Assembly: GCA_009916335.1 (NCBI GenBank)
Contig: SAAR01000022.1
Location: 1-20,379, forward strand
DNA: 20,379 nucleotides
DNA from: Erysipelotrichia bacterium
GTDB lineage: Bacteria; Bacillota_I; Bacilli_A; Erysipelotrichales; Erysipelotrichaceae
Reading direction: 5' to 3'
Part shown: piece by piece, positions 7,969 to 15,029 of the stretch
Numbering within the stretch: the first letter of the stretch is position 1
How the letters are laid out: the number at the start of each line of letters is the position of its first letter
Position numbers and translations under genes: made by a program
Notes under the pieces: generated by a model
What the model was told of the DNA's origin: nothing
The model's input: only the letters and a program-made list of their open reading frames with translations
The model's database searches: none

Positions 7969-9278
7969 AAAAGTGGCGAATCTGGTTGATTGTTTCTTTC
8001 TTTGTTGTTTATGCAATGGCGATTGCTACTTGTTATATAAAGTATTCAAAACAAAATATTACACTTACGATCGGTCTTTTTGCAGGAAGTAATTGGGATG
8101 TGCCTAATGGAAATAGCTATCAGATTTATGAAGATACAATTGCTCGCTTTGAAAAAGAAAATCCTAATATCAAAGTAAAATTTGTCAGTGGTGTTGTTAA
8201 AGAAGAGTATTCAAATTGGCTTGCGAAAGAAGTTGTCAAAGGAGATGCTCCAGATGTGTTTGTAACGTTGGCTGATGATTTTACAACATTCGCTAAGGCT
8301 GGATTATTAACGAATTTAAATAGTTTTATCGAAAAAGATGTAAACTTTCAATTATCTAAGTATTATACTTCTTCATTAAGTGCAGGAAAATATAAAGATG
8401 AGCTTTATGCACTACCGTTTGAAAGTGTACCAACGTTAATGTTTGTCAATAAAACACTACTTGAAAAAGAAGGAATTCCATTACCTAGCAATGAATGGAC
8501 ATGGGATGATTTTTATAATATTTGTAAACAAGTGAGTAAAGATGTTGATGGTGATGGTAAGCTAGACCAGTTTGGCGTATATGGCTATGATTGGAAAAGT
8601 GCCGTTTTTGCGAATGGAACAACATTGTTTAATGAAGATGGAACACAAAATAAGTTAAATGATGCAAGGGTGAATGAAGCTGTGGAATTTACGAAGAAGT
8701 TAACTGCCTTAAATCAAAATAGTATGGTTAAATCACAGGATTTTGATGAAGGTAGGGTTGCTTTTTGTCCGATGGAATTTTCACAGTATCGTGCCTATAT
8801 GCCTTATCCTTGGAAAATCAAAAAATATTCTAATTTTGAATGGGAGTGCATTAGTTTGCCAGCAGGTCCCAATGGAGATAATGTATCAGAAATCAATACA
8901 TTGTCCTTCGCAATAAATGCAAAATCAAGAAATAAAAATGAAGCGTGGGCTTTTTTTAAGATGTTAACCTATGATGAAACAACACAGAAAAATATTTTCA
9001 CCTATTCACAAGGGGTATCTACATTAAAAAAAGTGAATGCATCAGAAGAAGTGATTCAGATGATGTTGGAAGATACACCAGGAGATAGTCAATTTGAAAT
9101 GCGACTTTTAAGTGATGTGATGGAAAGTGGTGTTGTACAAAAACGTTTTGAAAAATATGATGATGCCATTTCAATGATGAATAATGAAATTTATCGTATC
9201 ATCAATGAAGTAGAGGGGGACATCTCAACAGAAATGAATACACTTTATCATAAAATCAATGTATATTTGAAAGAATAA
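7965..9278 (+). CDS. family 1 extracellular solute-binding protein
   Basis: A 437-residue SBP_bac_1-type binding protein (the MalE-like cluster that binds oligosaccharides). The N-terminal hydrophobic segment (about residues 5-22) contains AIATC; the threonine before the cysteine makes this a poor lipobox, so it may be anchored by an uncleaved helix. Family features are TLTIGLFAGSNWD, the IKVKFVSG strand, GDAPDVFV, the hinge segment YALPFESVPTLMFVNKTLLE, WTWDDFYNICK, and the C-terminal NEAWAFFKML. No permease or ATPase gene lies beside it. It is the last gene of the sensory operon, coupled to the regulator by ATGA. It may deliver ligand to the kinase or to a transporter encoded elsewhere. Confidence 0.9.
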   Translation: MKKWRIWLIVSFFVVYAMAIATCYIKYSKQNITLTIGLFAGSNWDVPNGNSYQIYEDTIARFEKENPNIKVKFVSGVVKEEYSNWLAKEVVKGDAPDVFVTLADDFTTFAKAGLLTNLNSFIEKDVNFQLSKYYTSSLSAGKYKDELYALPFESVPTLMFVNKTLLEKEGIPLPSNEWTWDDFYNICKQVSKDVDGDGKLDQFGVYGYDWKSAVFANGTTLFNEDGTQNKLNDARVNEAVEFTKKLTALNQNSMVKSQDFDEGRVAFCPMEFSQYRAYMPYPWKIKKYSNFEWECISLPAGPNGDNVSEINTLSFAINAKSRNKNEAWAFFKMLTYDETTQKNIFTYSQGVSTLKKVNASEEVIQMMLEDTPGDSQFEMRLLSDVMESGVVQKRFEKYDDAISMMNNEIYRIINEVEGDISTEMNTLYHKINVYLKE

Positions 9279-9307
9279 TAAACAAATGATGGATAATGCT
9301 GTATAAT
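9279..9307 (+). promoter_or_regulatory. promoter of the thioredoxin-like lipoprotein gene
   Basis: -35 TAAACA (9279-9284, four of six), 17-bp spacer, perfect -10 TATAAT (9302-9307). It begins immediately after the stop codon of the preceding gene, and no terminator is visible between, so read-through from the sensory operon is also possible. Confidence 0.6.
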
Positions 9308-9333
9308 ATAAGTACTATGTGTGGAGGTTGTTC

Positions 9334-9747
9334 ATGAAAAAGATATTACTTGCCATTCTTCTTTGTGTTTCATTATGTGCTTGTTCAGAGAAACAAGCGA
9401 ATGGATTTATAGAAAGCGATGTTCAAGAAATCCTTACGAAAATAGCGAATAAGGATACCTTTTTAATTGTGATTAATACAGAAGAATGCTATTCCTGTGA
9501 TACATTTAAAAGTGAAATTGAAAAGGTAGTAGAAAAAAATGATTTGCATGTCTATACGTTAAATTATCAAGATATATCAGATGTAGATAATGATCAATTA
9601 AACATTGCACTTGGTAAATATTCAACATGGCCAGCAGCATTTTATGTGGTAGAAAGCGAAATTCCACAAACGAATAAATATGAATATTCACTAGATCCAG
9701 AAGGGTGGAAAACATGGTTAGAAAACATGAAAATTATCAAAGCCTAA
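9334..9747 (+). CDS. thioredoxin-fold lipoprotein with CxxC active site
   Basis: A 137-residue lipoprotein. The signal MKKILLAILLC leads to the lipobox L-C-A-C with lipidated C17. The mature domain is a short thioredoxin fold: strand FLIVINTE, then the redox motif C52-Y-S-C55 at a helix start, and WPA with the probable cis-proline P100. It resembles bacteriocin-accessory (PedC-like) and other extracytoplasmic thioredoxin-like proteins, and would catalyse thiol-disulfide exchange outside the membrane; its partner is unknown. The ATG at 9334 follows GGAGG (9323-9327) by 6 nt and starts the signal peptide cleanly. A GTG at 9319 in frame is less likely because it would put the ribosome binding site inside the coding region. 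The 3' end overlaps the next gene. Confidence 0.85.
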   Translation: MKKILLAILLCVSLCACSEKQANGFIESDVQEILTKIANKDTFLIVINTEECYSCDTFKSEIEKVVEKNDLHVYTLNYQDISDVDNDQLNIALGKYSTWPAAFYVVESEIPQTNKYEYSLDPEGWKTWLENMKIIKA

Positions 9748-10523
9748 TATGTATTAATGATATTATTACAAAACAGGATATTGTTGCTTTTTTAAAGAGT
9801 CTTGGGATTGGGCGTGGAATGATTTTATACGTTCAATCCAATCTACATCAATTCGCTTTTATCAATGGGCATTATCAAACTTTAATCGAAGCCATTCAAG
9901 AAGTGATTACTTATGAAGGAACACTCGTTGTCCCAAGTTTTAGTGAAGGTTTACTTGATCCTGCTTGTCATCTTCAGTATTGTTTTGCTAGAGATGTATA
10001 TGAGGAAATGCGGGAAAGTACACAAGCATTTCATAAGAAAAGAACACCAGCTGATAATGAATTAGCGAATCAGTTAATGCGTAATGATGCTGTCTATCGC
10101 TCTAATCACCCTTTACATTCCTGTGTTGCATGGGGAAAGTATGCTAAATTGATGTGTGATAAACACCCATTGCATTTCTCCTTAGGAAAAGATAGCTTTT
10201 TGGATAAGGTGTGTGAAATGAATGGCTATGTTTTATTATTAGGCGTTCCTTATCAAGATTGTGATATTTTTAAATATGCAGCAACCTTAGTAGGAAAAGC
10301 ACCCGTTAAAATCATATCTAGTCCGATTGATAAAAAAGGAATTGTGGAATATGTGGATATGTTAGATATTACCTATTCAAATAAAGGGATTACACATATT
10401 AAAAAAATGATGGAAGAAAGAAGTGTCGTGAAAGATAACTTTATTGGAAATGCACATTGTCGTTTCTTTAAGGCAAAAGAGGCTACAAACTTAGCTCTTG
10501 CCTATTATCATTCCTTTGATTAA
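9714..10523 (+). CDS. AAC(3)-family N-acetyltransferase-like protein, catalytic residues apparently altered
   Basis: A 269-residue protein with the antibiotic-acetyltransferase (AAC(3)/YokD) fold pattern: an N-terminal segment ILYVQSNL in place of VHSSL, YEGTLVVPSF, the middle RTPADNELANQLMR, then YRSNHPLHSCVAWGKYA, and GYVLLLGVPY. In active enzymes the last is followed by a histidine and a glutamate (LHLAE-like); here the segment reads DIFKYAA, so both are missing. The protein may bind coenzyme A without aminoglycoside acetylation, or act on another substrate. I choose ATG 9714, 5 nt after AAGGGTGG, over GTG 9705. The gene starts 34 nt inside the thioredoxin-like gene, so the two are probably translationally coupled. 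Antibiotic resistance should not be inferred. Confidence 0.82.
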   Translation: MVRKHENYQSLICINDIITKQDIVAFLKSLGIGRGMILYVQSNLHQFAFINGHYQTLIEAIQEVITYEGTLVVPSFSEGLLDPACHLQYCFARDVYEEMRESTQAFHKKRTPADNELANQLMRNDAVYRSNHPLHSCVAWGKYAKLMCDKHPLHFSLGKDSFLDKVCEMNGYVLLLGVPYQDCDIFKYAATLVGKAPVKIISSPIDKKGIVEYVDMLDITYSNKGITHIKKMMEERSVVKDNFIGNAHCRFFKAKEATNLALAYYHSFD

Positions 10524-10559
10524 AAAACACACATGTTGATTTAGACGCATGTGTGTTTT
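10524..10559. terminator. bidirectional terminator between convergent genes
   Basis: A perfect 12-bp stem, AAAACACACATG (10524-10535) with CATGTGTGTTTT (10548-10559), has a 12-nt loop. The A-rich and T-rich ends make it work in both directions. It begins right after the stop of the AAC(3)-like gene, and its right arm is coding sequence for the last residues of msrC. Confidence 0.88.
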
Positions 10560-11005
10560 ATGTTTTTTAATTTTTGTATAAGAATGTTACAGATGGCTTG
10601 TAAAAATTGTTCGTCTTGTTTAGTGAAACGAGCAAATGAAGTGGAATCAATATCGAGAACACCGTATAATTGTCCATCTATTAATAGAGGAATAACGATT
10701 TCACTATTAGAGGCACTATCACAAGCAATATGATCTGCAAATGTATGTACATCATCGACAATGATACTCTTTTTCTTAGTTGCACAATAACCACATACCC
10801 CTCTTTCTAAAGGAATGCGTGAACAGGCAACCTTTCCTTGAAAAGTAGCGAGAATTAAGGCATCTTCATGATATAAATAAAAACCAGTCCAAGATACATC
10901 AGGTAGTAAGTGATGTAAAAAAGCACTCGTATTCGCTAATATTGTTATCTCGTAATGCTCATCTTCAATTAAGCAAGCATATTGTTTGATCGTTGATTCA
11001 TTCAT
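10541..11005 (-). CDS. msrC: free methionine-(R)-sulfoxide reductase (GAF-domain fRMsr)
   Basis: A 154-residue single GAF-domain enzyme that reduces free L-methionine-(R)-sulfoxide in the cytoplasm, with electrons from thioredoxin. The family signature is intact: WTGFYL, FQGKVACSRI, GVCG, HIACDSASNSE and GVLDIDS. The three redox cysteines C61, C71 and C95 have exactly the spacing (10 and 24) of the E. coli cysteines 84, 94 and 118. It is the usual length for Gram-positive members. An AAGGGGTG ribosome binding site precedes the ATG. It has its own promoter, and its 3' end runs into the shared terminator stem. It belongs to oxidative-stress repair. Confidence 0.96.
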   Translation of the reverse strand: MNESTIKQYACLIEDEHYEITILANTSAFLHHLLPDVSWTGFYLYHEDALILATFQGKVACSRIPLERGVCGYCATKKKSIIVDDVHTFADHIACDSASNSEIVIPLLIDGQLYGVLDIDSTSFARFTKQDEQFLQAICNILIQKLKNIKHTCV

Positions 11006-11022
11006 GTTTTATCACCCCTTTG

Positions 11023-11050
11023 ATTATATAATAAAAGAAGAGAAAGGCAA
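11023..11050 (-). promoter_or_regulatory. promoter of msrC
   Basis: On the minus strand, -35 TTGCCT (11050-11045), 16-bp spacer, perfect -10 TATAAT (11028-11023), followed by AAGGGGTG and the ATG at 11005. The hexamers and spacing are the same as in the ntdP promoter at 11738-11765. Confidence 0.75.
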
Positions 11051-11052
11051 AT

Positions 11053-11078
11053 AAAAATATCGCCGAAGCGATATTTTT
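11053..11078 (-). terminator. terminator of the spore-coat-like pair, UUCG tetraloop
   Basis: An 11-bp perfect stem (11053-11063 with 11068-11078) is closed, on the minus-strand transcript, by a C(UUCG)G tetraloop, one of the most stable RNA loops. The 3' arm ends in five U. The stem overlaps the stop codon of the CotF-like gene at 11077-11079 and separates it from msrC. Confidence 0.9.
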
Positions 11079-11328
11079 AACAACTTTTATTTTCGTATTT
11101 CTTATATTCCTTTTCGATTGCAGCTTGTGTTTGATTACTAATTTTCATATAGCCTAAATCAACCATTAATGAATAGCAATCTCTTTGTAAGGTTGAAATT
11201 TCATCATATGCATTATTTGCTTTTTCTAATACAGTATCATTACTTGCTTCTTGTGAAAAAGTATTAAAGAAAGCTTTTAAATGTTTTAATGAAATAAGTA
11301 GATTTAATAAAATATCTTGTTCTTTCAT
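11077..11328 (-). CDS. CotF-like spore coat family protein
   Basis: An 83-residue helical protein. MKEQDILLNLLISLKHLKAF, then NTFSQEASND, then STLQRDCYSLMVDLGYMK matches the Coat_F (CotF) domain, a ferritin-like two-helix unit found in spore coat and forespore proteins. The ATG at 11328 shares one base with the stop codon of the upstream gene (TAATG), and AAGGAGG lies 10 nt before it. The TTG nine bases further upstream is not needed. It is the second gene of a two-gene unit behind a sigma-G-like promoter, so expression late in sporulation is expected. Its exact place in the spore is not known. Confidence 0.75.
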   Translation of the reverse strand: MKEQDILLNLLISLKHLKAFFNTFSQEASNDTVLEKANNAYDEISTLQRDCYSLMVDLGYMKISNQTQAAIEKEYKKYENKSC

Positions 11329-11534
11329 TATTGGCAAGCCTCCTTAAGCAATGTTTTCATTTCTTCATATTGGGTAGCAAACGTCGATTCCACATTTTCC
11401 ATCAGTGTTAAAATCTCATCATCTTGTATACTTTCCTTTTCCGTACTAACTCTTTGTTTAATAGCACATAGTTGTGAAAGTGCATCATCAATATACAAAC
11501 AATCTTTTGGGGTTAATTTTACTTTTGAACTCAT
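11328..11534 (-). CDS. small acidic helical protein paired with the CotF-like protein
   Basis: A 68-residue protein, MSSKVKLTPKDCLYIDDALS and onward, mainly amphipathic helices, acidic, with no signal peptide or membrane segment. The LTPKDCLYIDDALSQL start is like that of short spore-coat-associated proteins that accompany CotF-domain proteins in clostridia-like genomes, but this rests on general resemblance. The ribosome binding site AAAGGAGGGG (11547-11538) is among the strongest in the window. It is co-transcribed with the CotF-like gene, with a TAATG junction. Probably a sporulation protein by context. Confidence 0.7.
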   Translation of the reverse strand: MSSKVKLTPKDCLYIDDALSQLCAIKQRVSTEKESIQDDEILTLMENVESTFATQYEEMKTLLKEACQ

Positions 11535-11553
11535 AAGCCCCTCCTTTCATTAG

Positions 11554-11583
11554 TAGTATGTTCTAAATAAGAAAAGTGTATTC
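11554..11583 (-). promoter_or_regulatory. candidate sigma-G (forespore) promoter
   Basis: On the minus strand, GAATA (11583-11579), 18-bp spacer, CATACTA (11560-11554). This fits the Bacillus subtilis sigma-G consensus (GHATR, 18, CATWHTA) at every position. It lies 19 nt before the ATG at 11534. The predicted start point is at the first bases of the AAAGGAGGGG ribosome binding site, so the leader would be short. No sigma-A-type promoter is evident in the same interval. Confidence 0.6.
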
Positions 11584-11737
11584 AAAAAATGAGGAAGTTT
11601 TTATTAAGAGTAGAAATGGTGTTAGTGATTCATAAAAACAAGAAGAAGATTTAGGCAAACAGATAATATAAATATGTAACAAAGATGAAAAGTGTTTTTT
11701 TAGGGAATAGGAATGTTATTTTGTGCATAAAGGTGTT

Positions 11738-11765
11738 TTGCCTATTATGATAATCATGGTATAAT
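11738..11765 (+). promoter_or_regulatory. promoter of the ntdP-femX-tsaEB-rimI-tsaD operon
   Basis: -35 TTGCCT (11738-11743), 16-bp spacer, perfect -10 TATAAT (11760-11765) with an upstream TGG, giving an extended -10. GAGGTGAAAG and ATG 11786 follow. It is the only strong promoter found before the six-gene run. The 11535-11737 stretch upstream holds otherwise only the leader of the minus-strand pair. Confidence 0.75.
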
Positions 11766-11785
11766 AACTTAATTGAGGTGAAAGC

Positions 11786-12316
11786 ATGTTGCCAAAGATT
11801 AAAGATTATATATTTATACAAAGTTTCAAACATGATAAAAGCCTGCATCGTACATGGTCGCAGGCATATGTAATAGAAAGTAATGAAAAAAGAATTGTGG
11901 CTATTACGGATCGCAGTTGGGTGATTGAAAGTGATGGGCGAAAATGGTTAACAAGAGAACCAGCTATTTGTTTCTTTTATCCAGATCGCTGGTACAATGT
12001 TATTTGTATGATTCGTAAAACAGGAATCCATTATTACTGTAATTTAGCAAGTCCAAGTGTATTTGATGAAGAAGCGTTAAAGTATGTTGATTATGATTTA
12101 GATGTGAAAGTAAATCCTAAATGGGAGTATACTATTTTAGATGAAGATGAATATGAAGAACATTCCCAATTAATGCATTACACGCAAGCATTGGATGCCA
12201 TTATTCATAAGCAGATGGATAAATTACTAGTGGATATTCGTTTGCAAAATTCACCTTTTGATCATTATGAAATTAAACATCTGTATCAAAAATATCTATC
12301 ATATATGAATGAGTAG
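11786..12316 (+). CDS. ntdP: nucleoside tri-/diphosphate phosphatase, UPF0374/DUF402 family
   Basis: A 176-residue protein matching the YgaC/Ntdp family almost end to end: IQSFKHDKSLHRTW, ESDGRKWLTREPA, WYNVICMIR, YYCNLASPSV, DEEALKYVDYDLDVKV and DEDEYEEH. The acidic DYDLD and DEDEYEEH clusters bind the divalent metals of this fold. The staphylococcal member hydrolyses nucleoside tri- and diphosphates. Length and ends are normal. The ATG follows GAGGTG by a good distance. It is the first gene of the operon, 11 nt before the FemABX gene. Its physiological role is not settled; the symbol follows the staphylococcal name. Confidence 0.93.
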   Translation: MLPKIKDYIFIQSFKHDKSLHRTWSQAYVIESNEKRIVAITDRSWVIESDGRKWLTREPAICFFYPDRWYNVICMIRKTGIHYYCNLASPSVFDEEALKYVDYDLDVKVNPKWEYTILDEDEYEEHSQLMHYTQALDAIIHKQMDKLLVDIRLQNSPFDHYEIKHLYQKYLSYMNE

Positions 12317-12327
12317 GAGGAAATAAT

Positions 12328-13545
12328 ATGTATCGTTTTGATGAAAATATAAAAGCAAATGTACATGATGAGTTTGTGTCTAAACACCCATTGTGTAATT
12401 TATTGCAATCTAGTAGCTGGGCAAAAGTAAAATATAATTGGGCATCAAAAATTGTTGGTGTATATGATGAACAAACACTTGTTGCCTCAGCGTTAGTATT
12501 AATTAAACAGTTGCCTTTAGGTTTTACGATGGTGTATATTCCAAGAGGTCCTATCATGGATTATGAAAATGAAAGATTAGTTAAATTTTATTTTCAAGAA
12601 ATGAAGAAGTGGGCTAAAAAATATAAATGTTTATTTATTAAAATGGATCCAGGAATTCATTGTAATGATTATAAAATTGATGAACAAAATGAAAATCGTT
12701 ATGCAGTGTGTGATAAAATCATTCAAGTGATGGAACATGCAGGGCTTATTCATCAAGGGTATACAACGTATATTGAAGAAAGCATTCAGCCTAGGTATCA
12801 AGCAAATGTTTATCGTTGCGAGAACTTTGATGAAAGCTTGCCACGTCATACTAGAAGGTTAATCAAAGATGCTTTAAAACGTGATGTGAAAATTGTAAAA
12901 GTAGGAAAAGAGCGAATGAAAGACTTTAGTGATGTAGTAGCATTAACGGAAGCAAGAAAAAATGTGAATCTTCGTAATCAAGAGTATTTTGAACAATTGA
13001 TGGACATTTATAAAGATGACGCTTATTTGTTTTTAGCAGAAGTAGATATACCACAAACACTTGCTAGATTGTATCAACAACAAGCAGAAAACAATCACGA
13101 ACTTGCTGTGTTAAAAGAAGGCTCACCAAAAAAATTAAGACGTTTAAATGATATTAAGAAAGCTTTAAAAAAAGATATTAAAGAGTTTGAGGAATTTGCG
13201 AAGGAAGATGCTCATACAAGTGTCATTGCAGGGATTTTATCAATAAAATTTGGCGATACGATGGAAATGTTATATGCAGGAATGAATGATCGTTTTAAAA
13301 AGTTTATGCCACAATATTATTTATATACTGAAAATATGAAGTATGCATTTGCACATGGTTGTCAATACGCTAATATGGGTGGTGTAGAAGGAGATTTACA
13401 AGATGGATTAACAAAGTTTAAAGCCAACTTTAATCCATATATTAATGAGTTTATTGGAGAATTTGATTTACCAGTAAATCGTCTGTTATATAAAGCAAGT
13501 GAAGTTGCCTATACGATTAGAAAAAAGAAAAATTTAAAGAAATAG
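12328..13545 (+). CDS. FemABX-family aminoacyltransferase (peptidoglycan cross-bridge)
   Basis: A 405-residue cytosolic enzyme of the Fem family, which transfers amino acids from aminoacyl-tRNA to the stem peptide lysine of lipid II. Two GNAT-like halves are seen: an N-terminal one with LLQSSSWAKVKYNW and VYIPRGPIMDY, and a C-terminal one with EMLYAGMNDRFKKFMPQYYL and ANMGGVEG. Between them (about residues 248-290) is the antiparallel coiled-coil arm rich in K and E that typifies tRNA-using FemA/MurM-like members. AGGAGG precedes the ATG. It follows ntdP by 11 nt and precedes tsaE by 10 nt. Which amino acid is added, and whether it is MurM-, FemX- or FemA-like, cannot be told. Confidence 0.93.
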   Translation: MYRFDENIKANVHDEFVSKHPLCNLLQSSSWAKVKYNWASKIVGVYDEQTLVASALVLIKQLPLGFTMVYIPRGPIMDYENERLVKFYFQEMKKWAKKYKCLFIKMDPGIHCNDYKIDEQNENRYAVCDKIIQVMEHAGLIHQGYTTYIEESIQPRYQANVYRCENFDESLPRHTRRLIKDALKRDVKIVKVGKERMKDFSDVVALTEARKNVNLRNQEYFEQLMDIYKDDAYLFLAEVDIPQTLARLYQQQAENNHELAVLKEGSPKKLRRLNDIKKALKKDIKEFEEFAKEDAHTSVIAGILSIKFGDTMEMLYAGMNDRFKKFMPQYYLYTENMKYAFAHGCQYANMGGVEGDLQDGLTKFKANFNPYINEFIGEFDLPVNRLLYKASEVAYTIRKKKNLKK

Positions 13546-13555
13546 AGGAATGAAT

Positions 13556-13999
13556 ATGAAAGAGATAAGAGTGAAATCTTTGGAAGAAACAAACCTTTTG
13601 GCTGAAAAAATTGCATCATTGTTGCCGATTCCCGCATTAATTACTTTAAGTGGTGATTTAGGAGCAGGAAAAACAACATTTACAAAAGGACTGGCAAAAG
13701 CATTAGGAATACATGCGAATATTACAAGTCCGACATTTACTATCTTAAAATCTTATGAAGAAAAGATCACTTTACATCATATAGATGCTTATCGCTTAGA
13801 AGGGATCACACAAGACTTAGGATTTGAGGAAATCTTTGATGAAGATGCAGTCTGTGTTGTAGAGTGGTTTGATTATATTGAATATGCCCTACCTAAAAAT
13901 AGATTGCAGATTGCGATTTCATTAGATGGGGAAGAACGCATTTTTAAGATAGAGGCAATAGGGGAACAATATATAAAACTAGTGGAGGCATTATCATGA
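13556..13999 (+). CDS. tsaE: tRNA t6A biosynthesis ATPase TsaE
   Basis: A 147-residue P-loop ATPase that works with TsaB and TsaD to make N6-threonylcarbamoyladenosine at position 37 of ANN-decoding tRNAs. Walker A is GDLGAGKTT (residues 33-41), followed by ITSPTFTILKSYE and HHIDAYRLEG, then VCVVEWFDY, all hallmark segments. The ATG at 13556 is preferred because GAGG lies 7 nt before it; the ATG two codons upstream is too close to that site. The gene overlaps tsaB by four bases (ATGA). Confidence 0.97.
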   Translation: MKEIRVKSLEETNLLAEKIASLLPIPALITLSGDLGAGKTTFTKGLAKALGIHANITSPTFTILKSYEEKITLHHIDAYRLEGITQDLGFEEIFDEDAVCVVEWFDYIEYALPKNRLQIAISLDGEERIFKIEAIGEQYIKLVEALS

Positions 14000-14583
14000 A
14001 AACTTTATGTATGGATACATCGCATCGTTATTTAGTGCTAGTATTAATAGAAGATGATAAAATTGTCGCCTCATATCAAGAAGTAGCATGGAAAAAACAA
14101 TCAGAATTGATTTTTATGAAATTAATTGCCCTTATGGAGCAAGCACAATGGAGTGTTGATGATATTCATCGTGTCATTATTACAAAAGGACCAGGCAGTT
14201 ATACAGGTGTGCGTATTGCGATGAGTATTGCAAAAGTATTATGCACAAGAAAAAAAATCGCATTATATACCCTTTCTACACTGCAATTATACGCAGGATT
14301 AAAAGACACTTATGTAATGCTTGATGCACGAAGTGCTCGTGCTTATTTTGGAAATTGTAAAGAGGGCGAATTGCTAGAAGAAATGATCTTGACATTAGAT
14401 GAAATAAAAAAACGTAAGGATAAGAGTGTGATTGGTGATAGCGATCTTATTGAAGTTGATCCACAGCCAATTGATTTTGCGGCTAATTTTTTATCCCTAC
14501 AAACGCATGCTCAATTAGTAAGCAATATCCATACGTTAACTCCTGAATATTTAAAAGATGAAAGTGCGTATTTAGGTAAATAA
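13996..14583 (+). CDS. tsaB: tRNA t6A biosynthesis protein TsaB
   Basis: A 195-residue ASKHA-fold protein that forms the TsaBD heterodimer and helps position TsaD. The N-terminus (LCMDTSHRYLVLVL), the KGPGSYTGVRIAMSIAK segment and the LSTLQLYAG segment are typical. It lacks the metal-site histidines of TsaD, as expected for TsaB. GGAGG precedes the ATG inside the end of tsaE. The C-terminal region is short, like other Firmicute members. It is one base from rimI, in the standard tsaE-tsaB-rimI-tsaD order of Firmicutes. Confidence 0.96.
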   Translation: MKTLCMDTSHRYLVLVLIEDDKIVASYQEVAWKKQSELIFMKLIALMEQAQWSVDDIHRVIITKGPGSYTGVRIAMSIAKVLCTRKKIALYTLSTLQLYAGLKDTYVMLDARSARAYFGNCKEGELLEEMILTLDEIKKRKDKSVIGDSDLIEVDPQPIDFAANFLSLQTHAQLVSNIHTLTPEYLKDESAYLGK

Positions 14584-14584
14584 A

Positions 14585-15028
14585 ATGATTCGTAAGATGA
14601 CGATAGAAGATTTAGATCGTATTGATGAGATTGAGCAAGAAAGTTTCAGCAGTGTTTATAAAATAGAGCAATATGCCTATGAGATAGAAGATAACCCATG
14701 TGCGAAATTATTTGTTTTAATGGTAGAAGAAAAGATTGTGGGCTTTATTGATTACTGGATTACCTTTGATAGCTGTCAGCTAACAAAACTAGCAATCGCT
14801 AAAGAGGAAAGAGGGAAAGGTTATGCACATACATTAATGCAGTTTATGATTGAAGATGCGATTAATGAAAACTGTGAAGCTATTTTATTGGAAGTGCGTG
14901 AAAGCAATACCATAGCGAAAACGTTATATGAAGCATATGATTTTCTTGAAATCAATCGTAGAAAAGGATATTACAGTGATAATCATGAAACAGCGATTGT
15001 GACGGGGAAAGCAATAGGAGGATTATAA
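14585..15028 (+). CDS. rimI: ribosomal protein alanine N-acetyltransferase RimI (GNAT)
   Basis: A 147-residue GNAT acetyltransferase. Motif A, LTKLAIAKEERGKGYAHTLM, holds the acetyl-CoA pyrophosphate loop (R-G-K-G-Y-A); motif B is LEVRESNTIAKTLYEAYDF, and RRKGYYSDNHETAIVTGK closes the fold. Proteins of this type acetylate the N-terminal alanine of ribosomal protein S18 in E. coli. The assignment is supported by position between tsaB and tsaD, a widespread arrangement. Upstream spacing is one base. Confidence 0.93.
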   Translation: MIRKMTIEDLDRIDEIEQESFSSVYKIEQYAYEIEDNPCAKLFVLMVEEKIVGFIDYWITFDSCQLTKLAIAKEERGKGYAHTLMQFMIEDAINENCEAILLEVRESNTIAKTLYEAYDFLEINRRKGYYSDNHETAIVTGKAIGGL

Positions 15029-15029
15029 G

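Noticed and set aside
11651..11848. Minus-strand 65-codon frame over the ntdP promoter
   Set aside because: It overlaps the ntdP promoter and start, has no ribosome binding site and low-complexity AT-driven composition.
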